DNA of 64,000 bases from Gemmatimonas sp. GTDB taxonomy: Bacteria; Gemmatimonadota; Gemmatimonadetes; Gemmatimonadales; Gemmatimonadaceae. The DNA lies in the NCBI RefSeq assembly GCF_021298855.1, contig NZ_JAJTHI010000004.1, forward strand, positions 62,001 through 126,000. Reading direction: 5' to 3'. This document shows, in pieces, positions 58,765 through 64,000 of the stretch (the first letter of the stretch is position 1; every line of letters begins with the position of its first letter). The notes beneath the pieces are model-generated. The model was not told where the DNA came from. It was given only the letters and a program-made list of their open reading frames with translations, and ran no database searches. A program made the translations under genes and the position numbers.

Positions 58765-58899
58765 ATGTCGGAAAAGGGCGGAATGACCGAGGAAGAGGCG
58801 CGTCGCTTCCACGGCTACATGGTGACCGGCACCATGGGCTACGTCGTTGTTGCTGCGGTCGCGCATTTCCTCGCGTGGTCGTGGCGTCCGTGGTTCTAA
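58765..58899 (+). CDS. pufB: Light-harvesting antenna beta polypeptide
   Basis: 44 aa, MSEKGGMTEEEARRFHGYMV then a single helix. It ends HFLAWSWRPWF, with the bacteriochlorophyll ligand His34 and the C-terminal Trp pair of LH1-type beta chains. His16 near the membrane edge is also conserved. GGAGG stands 5-6 bases before the ATG. Only one beta gene lies beside two alpha genes, so it may serve in both antenna types unless another pufB exists elsewhere. Confidence 0.95.
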   Translation: MSEKGGMTEEEARRFHGYMVTGTMGYVVVAAVAHFLAWSWRPWF

Positions 58900-58925
58900 C
58901 CCTCTGATTCGAGGCTGGAGAGATT

Positions 58926-59090
58926 ATGCACAGAATCTGGATGGGTAACGATCCGAACCTCATCATGAGCGCGCTCGGCACGTTTCTGGTCGGTTGCGTG
59001 CTAGTGCTTCACATCTGGGCCTTCGGGCAGTTCAATTGGCCCGGGACCCTCAAGGCCAAGTACGCGACGCCCGCGGCCGCCACCAAGTAA
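58926..59090 (+). CDS. pufA: Light-harvesting antenna alpha polypeptide, divergent paralogue
   Basis: 54 aa. It shares the start MHRIW and the ligand at His29 with the next gene, but its membrane span and C-terminus differ (HIWAFGQFNWPG, then a Lys/Ala tail). It lacks the DPRR motif of LH1 alpha, having NDPNL. GGAG is five bases before the ATG. Phototrophic Gemmatimonas has a second antenna ring (LHh) outside LH1; this gene is a good candidate for its alpha chain (inference). Confidence 0.88.
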   Translation: MHRIWMGNDPNLIMSALGTFLVGCVLVLHIWAFGQFNWPGTLKAKYATPAAATK

Positions 59091-59099
59091 GGAGTACCC

Positions 59100-59315
59100 A
59101 TGCATCGCATCTGGTTGATGTATGACCCGCGGCGCGTGCTGGTGGCCATGGTTGGCTTCCTCGCCGTGCTCGCGCTGGTGATTCACTTCATCCTGCTCAG
59201 CTCGCAGCGTTACTCGTGGATCGAGAACGGGACGCTCGGCGCTGATCAGGCGCCCGTCGGGGCGTCGGCTCCGGCGGCGGCGGCAGAGATGTCGCCGCTC
59301 CCGCCCGGCCGGTAA
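59100..59315 (+). CDS. pufA: Light-harvesting 1 alpha polypeptide with long C-terminal tail
   Basis: 71 aa. MHRIWLMYDPRRVLVA, ligand His29 and HFILLSSQRYSW are the classical LH1 alpha pattern. After Trp40 an extra ~30 residues rich in Ala, Pro and Gly extend into the periplasm. AGGAG is five bases before the ATG and 9 bp separate it from the first alpha gene. It forms the ring around the reaction centre with PufB. Confidence 0.93.
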   Translation: MHRIWLMYDPRRVLVAMVGFLAVLALVIHFILLSSQRYSWIENGTLGADQAPVGASAPAAAAEMSPLPPGR

Positions 59316-59332
59316 AGCGTCGCGCGTCGTCG

Positions 59333-59375
59333 CCGGGCTGGCGTTTCGCACGTGTCAGTGCGACGCCAGCCCCGG
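59333..59375 (+). terminator. Intercistronic hairpin between antenna and reaction-centre genes
   Basis: GGGCTGGCGT (59335-59344) pairs with ACGCCAGCCC (59363-59372), and TCGCAC/GTGCGA (59346-59351, 59358-59363) extends the stem inward. In Rhodobacter a hairpin in the same place protects pufBA mRNA from 3' decay and sets the antenna to reaction-centre ratio. The 169-bp gap otherwise holds only the pufL leader with GGAG. Confidence 0.75.
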
Positions 59376-59484
59376 CCGACGCAAAACGTTCGCATTTTCC
59401 TAGGCAGTTGCTGGCAGTTCCCTGGTAATTCGCAGCCGCAATTCCCCCCGCTGCCTTTTCTCTGCGCGTCCGGAGATATCGCCC

Positions 59485-60309
59485 ATGGCGATGCTGAGCT
59501 TCGAGAAGAAGTACCGTGTCCGCGGTGGTACGCTGATCGGCGGAGATCTTTTCGATTTCTGGTTCGGTCCGTTCTACGTGGGCTTCTTTGGTGTCACGAC
59601 GATCATCTTCGTCACGCTTGGCACGCTCTTGTGCGTGTGGGGCGCGGCGATGGGGCCGACGTGGAACCTGTGGCAGATCAACATTGCCCCGCCCGACCTC
59701 AAGTACGGACTCGGCCTCGCGCCGATGCGTGAGGGGGGCTTGTGGCAGATCATCACCTTGTGCGCCATCGGAGCCTTCGGCTCCTGGGCGTTGCGTCAGG
59801 CCGAGATTGCCCGAAAACTCGGCATGGGCATGCACATCCCGTGGGCGTACGGCGGTGCCGTGCTGGCCTACGTGACGCTGGTCGTCATTCGCCCGCTGCT
59901 GCTGGGCGCGTGGGGGCATGGCTTTCCGTACGGCATCTTCTCGCACCTGGACTGGGTGTCGAACGTGGGGTACCAGTACCTCCACTTCCACTACAATCCG
60001 GCGCACATGATCGCCGTGACGTTCTTCTTCACGAACTGCCTCGCGCTCGCGATGCACGGCTCGCTCATCCTCTCGGTGACCAATCCGCCGAAGGGTACGC
60101 CCGTCGGAACGAGTGAACAGGAGAACGTCTTCTTCCGCGACCTGGTCGGCTACTCGATCGGCGCAATCGGCATTCACCGCCTCGGCCTGTTCCTCGCGGT
60201 CGGCGCGGCGGTCTGGAGTGCCATCTGCATCGTGATCTCCGGTCCCTTCTGGACGAAGGGCTGGCCCGAGTGGTGGAGCTGGTGGCTCAACCTCCCCATC
60301 TGGAAGTGA
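59485..60309 (+). CDS. pufL: Photosynthetic reaction centre L subunit
   Basis: 274 aa with five membrane helices. [33 protein letters not shown] is the standard L N-terminus. The bacteriochlorophyll ligand His is in [10 protein letters not shown]. The non-haem iron ligands are in LALAMHGSL and [14 protein letters not shown]. It binds the special pair and QA/QB cofactors with PufM. The length is normal for the family. GGAG lies upstream, and pufM follows after 12 bp. Confidence 0.97.
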   Translation: MAMLSFEKKYRVRGGTLIGGDLFDFWFGPFYVGFFGVTTIIFVTLGTLLCVWGAAMGPTWNLWQINIAPPDLKYGLGLAPMREGGLWQIITLCAIGAFGSWALRQAEIARKLGMGMHIPWAYGGAVLAYVTLVVIRPLLLGAWGHGFPYGIFSHLDWVSNVGYQYLHFHYNPAHMIAVTFFFTNCLALAMHGSLILSVTNPPKGTPVGTSEQENVFFRDLVGYSIGAIGIHRLGLFLAVGAAVWSAICIVISGPFWTKGWPEWWSWWLNLPIWK

Positions 60310-60321
60310 GGCCCAGTCACC

Positions 60322-61455
60322 ATGCTTGAATACCAGAATCTGTTCACGCGCGTCCAGGTCCGGACGCTCCCCGAAGCGGGGATCCCGATCGACGAATCGA
60401 CGGGCACGCGGTACGGCACCCCCACCTTCTCGTATCTCGCCGGCAAGTTCGGCGACGCGCAGATCGGCCCGATCTACCTGGGCTGGGCCGGGGTGCTGTC
60501 GCTGATCTTCGGCTTCATCGCCTTCGAGATCATCGGCCTCAACATGTGGGCCTCGGTGGGCTGGGATCCGGTGGAGTTCATCCGCCAGCTTCCGTGGCTG
60601 GCCCTCGAGCCGCCGCCCCCGCAGTACGGGCTGCGCATCCCGCCGCTCAATCAGGGTGGCTGGTACCTCATGGCCGGCTTCTTCCTCACCCTCAGCATCA
60701 TCCTCTGGTGGGTGCGGGTGTACCGCCGGGCGCGCGCCCTCAAGATGGGCACGCATCTCCCGTGGGCCTTCGCCAGCGCGATCTTCCTCTACTCCACGTT
60801 CTTCTTCCAGCCGCTGCTCGTTGGCAGCTGGAGCGAGATGGTGCCCTTCGGCATCTTCCCGCACCTCGACTGGACGTCGGCGTTCTCGATCCGCTACGGC
60901 AACCTGTACTACAATCCGTTCCACGCCCTCTCCATCGCCTTCCTGTACGGCTCCGCCGTGCTCTTCGCGATGCACGGTGCCACCATCCTGGCCGTGGCCC
61001 GCATGGGCGGTGAGCGCGAAATCGAGCAGATCACCGACCGCGGCACGGCGGCCGAACGCTCGATGCTCTTCTGGCGCTGGTGCATGGGCTTCAACGCCAC
61101 CATGGAGTCGATCCACCGCTGGTCCTGGTGGTTCGCGGTGCTCACCACCTTCACGGGCGGCATCGGCATCCTCCTCACCGGCACCGTGGTCGACAACTGG
61201 TACCTGTGGGGCGTGAAGCACGGGCTCGTGGCGCCGTACCCGGCGCAGAACCAGCTCACACCGGAACAGGCCGACCTGCTGCGTGGCCGGTATCAGGGCA
61301 CCGCCCCCGATTCCTTCCCGTCGTATGTCGTGCCGCAAAACGCGACCATGCCCGATACGGCGGAAGCGCCCGTTGCCGTGGATTCCCTCATGGCGGACTC
61401 GCTCACGGTCGACTCGCTGAAGACCGATTCCACGAAGTCGGGAGGTGTCCAGTGA
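60322..61455 (+). CDS. pufM: Photosynthetic reaction centre M subunit with C-terminal extension
   Basis: 377 aa, against about 305-325 in purple bacteria. The five-helix core is complete: the bacteriochlorophyll ligand is in [10 protein letters not shown], and the iron ligands are in FAMHGATIL, the GEREIEQI Glu and ESIHRWSWW. The core ends near [10 protein letters not shown]. After that, ~60 residues are added, rich in Ala, Asp and Ser, with a repeated DSL unit ([13 protein letters not shown]). This tail would lie on the periplasmic face. The stop overlaps the pufC GTG. Confidence 0.96.
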   Translation: MLEYQNLFTRVQVRTLPEAGIPIDESTGTRYGTPTFSYLAGKFGDAQIGPIYLGWAGVLSLIFGFIAFEIIGLNMWASVGWDPVEFIRQLPWLALEPPPPQYGLRIPPLNQGGWYLMAGFFLTLSIILWWVRVYRRARALKMGTHLPWAFASAIFLYSTFFFQPLLVGSWSEMVPFGIFPHLDWTSAFSIRYGNLYYNPFHALSIAFLYGSAVLFAMHGATILAVARMGGEREIEQITDRGTAAERSMLFWRWCMGFNATMESIHRWSWWFAVLTTFTGGIGILLTGTVVDNWYLWGVKHGLVAPYPAQNQLTPEQADLLRGRYQGTAPDSFPSYVVPQNATMPDTAEAPVAVDSLMADSLTVDSLKTDSTKSGGVQ

Positions 61456-62540
61456 AGTCCGCACGTCGATGGGTCACCGCGGCCTGCGTCCCCCTCGCCC
61501 TGATGGCCCTCGGGGCCTGTGGCGACGCGGCCGTGGACACGGTGCAGGTGGGATACCGCGGTACCGCCATGGAGCAGGGCTACGACCACGGCGATCTCAA
61601 GGCCAAGTTCGCCCAGGTCAAGATTCCGCAGAGTCCGCCGCCGGCCGGTGAATCCCCGCCGGGTCCGCTCCCCTGGAAGAACGTGCAGGTGCTCAACGAC
61701 ATCAGCGTGGCGGAGTTCAACCGCACCATGATCGCGATGAGCACCTGGGTGGCGGGCACGGGCAACTGCGCCTACTGCCACAACGTCGCCGCCTTCCAGG
61801 ACGACACCTTGCCCAACGGCAAGCCGCTGTACACCAAGCTGGTCGCCCGCCGCATGCTCCAGATGACGCGGCAGATCAACGGCCAGTACACGCAGCACGT
61901 GAAGAACACCGGCGTCACCTGCTACACCTGCCACATGGGCAAGCCGTTGCCCAACGGCCTCTGGTTCTACTCGAGCCAGACCGACTACCTGCGGCACTAC
62001 CTCGACCGGGATGGCGCGCGCGTGATCAGCCAGACCGTCGCGCCGGCCAGTGTCAACCGGAGTTCGGTGAAGCAGACGGAGTGGACGTACGCGCTCATGA
62101 TCTCGCAGTCGCGCTCCCTCGGCGTGAACTGCACGTACTGCCACAACACCCGCCAGTTCTCCTCGTGGCGGGAAGCGCCGCCGCAGCGTGTGACCGCCTA
62201 TCACGGCATCCTCATGCTGCGCGACGTGAACCAGAACTACCTGGCGCCGCTGCAGCCGGTCTATCCCGCGGTGCGCCTTGGCGCCATGGGCGATGCGCCC
62301 AAGGCCCAGTGCGTCACCTGCCACAACGGGGCCTACAAGCCGCTGTACGGGGCCCAGATGGCCAAGGACTTCCCGGCCCTCTGGGGACGCGCCGACTGGA
62401 ACGGAACCCCCTTCCCGGGGATCATGACCATGGCGGCGGATACCACCAAGCGTGACAGCACCGTGGCGGCTCCCGTAGCCGCGCCGGCGCAGCGGACCAG
62501 CGCCAAGACGGTGCCGGCCGCACCGGTCGGCATGAACTGA
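61452..62540 (+). CDS. pufC: Tetraheme cytochrome c subunit of the reaction centre
   Basis: 362 aa from the GTG overlapping the pufM stop, with GGAGG before it. A lipobox ends at Cys23 (LMALGAC), so it is a lipid-anchored periplasmic protein. Four CxxCH haem sites stand at 106-110, 157-161, 227-231 and 287-291. Paired helices supply Met ligands ([19 protein letters not shown]). It re-reduces the oxidised special pair. An Ala/Pro/Thr-rich tail of ~35 residues follows the last haem. Confidence 0.96.
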   Translation: MKSARRWVTAACVPLALMALGACGDAAVDTVQVGYRGTAMEQGYDHGDLKAKFAQVKIPQSPPPAGESPPGPLPWKNVQVLNDISVAEFNRTMIAMSTWVAGTGNCAYCHNVAAFQDDTLPNGKPLYTKLVARRMLQMTRQINGQYTQHVKNTGVTCYTCHMGKPLPNGLWFYSSQTDYLRHYLDRDGARVISQTVAPASVNRSSVKQTEWTYALMISQSRSLGVNCTYCHNTRQFSSWREAPPQRVTAYHGILMLRDVNQNYLAPLQPVYPAVRLGAMGDAPKAQCVTCHNGAYKPLYGAQMAKDFPALWGRADWNGTPFPGIMTMAADTTKRDSTVAAPVAAPAQRTSAKTVPAAPVGMN

Positions 62541-62591
62541 CCTCCACACGCTTCAGCTCCGCGCACAGGGCCTCCGGCCCGCCGCGCGGCC

Positions 62592-62624
62592 AACCCCGCG
62601 GCGCCTCACCGGCGTCGCGGGGTT
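62592..62624 (+). terminator. Hairpin after pufC
   Basis: AACCCCGCG (62592-62600) pairs with CGCGGGGTT (62616-62624), with further GCC/GGC pairs inside. No long T-run follows. It closes the puf operon. The 150-205-bp gap to the next gene (depending on its start) holds nothing else I can identify. Confidence 0.55.
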
Positions 62625-62691
62625 ACTGCTTCCGGCACGGCAGAAACCGTCATCCGCTCTTTCGCATTAGTCGTGCGTTGACCCGGGGTCC

Positions 62692-63387
62692 ATGCCGATG
62701 CCCGGGCGTCCTCACCTGTTCCACCCTCTCCATCCGAGTCCTGCCGTGTCTACGCGCCGTCTGCCCGTGTACATCCTTGCCGACGTATCCGGTTCGATGC
62801 AGGGTACCCCCATCGAATCGGTGAAGTCGGGGATCCGCCAACTGCACCGCGACCTGCTGGGCGACCCGCAGGCCATCGAAAGCGCGTATCTCTCGGTCCT
62901 CACCTTCTCCAACTCGGCACAGCAGCTGGTGCCGCTCACCGAAGTGGCGATGTTCAACCCGCCCGACCTGGTGGCGAGCGGCTCGACGAACTTCGGCGAC
63001 GGCCTGCGCCTGCTGCTCGAGAGCTTCGACCGCGAGATCATGCGCACCACCGCCGAGCAGAAGGGGGATTGGCGTCCGCTGGTGTTCATCCTCTCCGATG
63101 GCGCCCCCACCGATGTCGACTGGCCGGTGTACGCGCAGCAGCTGCGGGAGCGGCGCCCGGCCAACATCATCGCCGTGGCCTGCGGCGATCAGGCCGACGT
63201 CGAGGTGCTCAAGCAGGTCACCGAGATCGTCATCCAGATGCAGGACATGTCCCCCGATGCGTTCAAGGCCTTCTTCCGCTTCGTGTCGGCCAGCGTGAAG
63301 CAGACGAGCGCCAAGGTCGGGGCCGTGGCTGATGGGGGAAGCATTACGCTGCCGCCGCCGCCGCCCGGCATCACGATCGTACCGTAA
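62692..63387 (+). CDS. VWA-domain protein, TerY-like
   Basis: 231 aa from the ATG at 62692; a GTG at 62746 (giving VSTRRLPVYIL) may be the true start, since homologues begin RRLPVYxLxD. The von Willebrand A domain has a full MIDAS: DVSGS, Thr in SGSTNFGDGL and DGAPTD. A short tail ends in a proline stretch. It resembles the TerY-like VWA proteins coded next to a PP2C phosphatase and a protein kinase. The phosphatase follows 18 bp later. It is unrelated in function to the pufC gene before it. Confidence 0.85.
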   Translation: MPMPGRPHLFHPLHPSPAVSTRRLPVYILADVSGSMQGTPIESVKSGIRQLHRDLLGDPQAIESAYLSVLTFSNSAQQLVPLTEVAMFNPPDLVASGSTNFGDGLRLLLESFDREIMRTTAEQKGDWRPLVFILSDGAPTDVDWPVYAQQLRERRPANIIAVACGDQADVEVLKQVTEIVIQMQDMSPDAFKAFFRFVSASVKQTSAKVGAVADGGSITLPPPPPGITIVP

Positions 63388-63405
63388 GGCACGATCCGCA
63401 GCACC

Positions 63406-64000
63406 GTGGAATCCACTCCCCGCCCAGACGACACGCCGTCCGAGGCTACGGCCACCGAGGTCGCCCCCGTCCGACCCACGTGGAATGCGGTCGTGCCCAC
63501 CAGCCCGTGGTGTCCCGACGAATGGCGCGAGCATCTCGAACGGCTCGCGCCGGGACTGCCTGACGGCGGACAGGCGGCGGCCGTACACGAGGCCACCGGC
63601 GTGCACCTGCGCGCTGCGCCATGGTCGCTGCTGCTCTCTTCGCGACGCGGACGGCTGCATGCGCACCGCGGCGAGCACCGCGAGGACGCCGGCCACCTCG
63701 TGCACTTTCCCGATGGCTGGTGCGCGGCTATCGCCGACGGCGCCGGCTCGGCAGCCTACAGCCGCCTCGGCAGCGCGCTCGCAACGCACACGGTCACGCA
63801 CGCCCTGCGCGAGGCGCTTGCGCCCGGCAGTGCGCCGGCCGCGGCGCTTGGTCCCGCCATGCGGCAGGCCGCGCAGGCGGTGCACGACCGGCAGCGCGCG
63901 TTCGCGACCCAAGCCGGCCTCGCCCCCCGTGAACTGCGCACCACGCTGCTCGTGGCCGCGCGGCATGGCCGCACCCTCGCCGTGATGCAGGTGGGTGACG
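63406..64000 (+). CDS. PP2C-type serine/threonine phosphatase, truncated by the window edge
   Basis: The frame runs from a GTG at 63406 through the window end, so only the first 198 codons are seen. After a ~100-residue N-terminal region come the PP2C metal motif RGEHREDAGH...CAAIADGAGSAAYS (with the IADGAG Asp-Gly) and RTTLLVAA. Family members remove phosphate from Ser/Thr using two Mn/Mg ions. The expected partner kinase would lie past base 64000. The start is chosen for distance and coding content only. Confidence 0.82.
   Translation, partial: MESTPRPDDTPSEATATEVAPVRPTWNAVVPTSPWCPDEWREHLERLAPGLPDGGQAAAVHEATGVHLRAAPWSLLLSSRRGRLHAHRGEHREDAGHLVHFPDGWCAAIADGAGSAAYSRLGSALATHTVTHALREALAPGSAPAAALGPAMRQAAQAVHDRQRAFATQAGLAPRELRTTLLVAARHGRTLAVMQVGD

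Noticed and set aside
62541-62691. A pufX-like gene after pufC
   Set aside because: No frame with a suitable helix; only a hairpin is visible.

Overview
The window most resembles the chromosome of a phototrophic member of the Gemmatimonadota (Gemmatimonas-like). It is a GC-rich genome with a Gram-negative envelope (TolC, lipoproteins, a short RpoD-type sigma factor) that also carries a type-2 (quinone) reaction-centre photosynthesis gene cluster of the purple-bacterial kind. The genus is inferred from gene content; no rRNA gene is present.

Layout. (1) 1-19.5 kb is almost entirely minus-strand housekeeping: a DUF4105 protein cut by the window edge, a Gfo/Idh oxidoreductase, a SpoIID-like lipoprotein, hemL, rimO, a 384-bp intergenic inverted-repeat element, yajQ, a primary-type sigma factor, lepB, an aldehyde dehydrogenase, a sigma54-activating response regulator, comM, an S9 peptidase, an N-acyl-D-amino-acid deacylase and an FKBP lipoprotein. 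(2) 19.6-29 kb holds transporters and metabolism: a ThrE-type exporter, an MFS carrier, a phosphopantetheinyl transferase, a UbiE/MenG-type methyltransferase, a thioredoxin-like/VKOR pair, a DUF485/ActP acetate symporter pair, and a diguanylate cyclase behind a good sigma54 promoter with an NtrC-like enhancer site. (3) 29-35 kb is a signalling pair: a giant membrane histidine kinase followed by a protein kinase with a degenerate kinase-like N-terminal half. (4) 35.8-47 kb is one plus-strand export operon: tolC, a MacA-like adaptor, one ABC ATPase and six MacB-type permeases in three A/B pairs. (5) 47.1-62.5 kb is photosynthesis: puhE-bchD-bchI (minus) diverging from crtF-bchCXYZ (plus), bchO (minus), then pufB, two pufA paralogues, pufL, pufM and pufC. 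(6) From 62.7 kb to the end are a VWA protein and a PP2C phosphatase that look like part of a TerY-type phosphorylation triad.

How the photosynthesis genes work together. BchI and BchD are two of the three Mg-chelatase subunits. BchXYZ and BchC carry out late bacteriochlorophyll a steps. CrtF methylates hydroxy-carotenoids. PufB and the two PufA proteins are antenna polypeptides, PufL and PufM form the reaction-centre core, and PufC is its tetraheme electron donor. Exact TGT-N12-ACA palindromes (the PpsR/CrtJ operator type) lie over the divergent bchI/crtF promoters and upstream of bchC. Close variants lie over the puf promoter. The known partners bchH, bchFNBLM, bchG/P, puhA, acsF/bchE, other crt genes and ppsR are absent from these 64 kb, so the cluster is either split or continues past the right edge.

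No tRNA, rRNA, CRISPR array, transposase or integrase was recognised.
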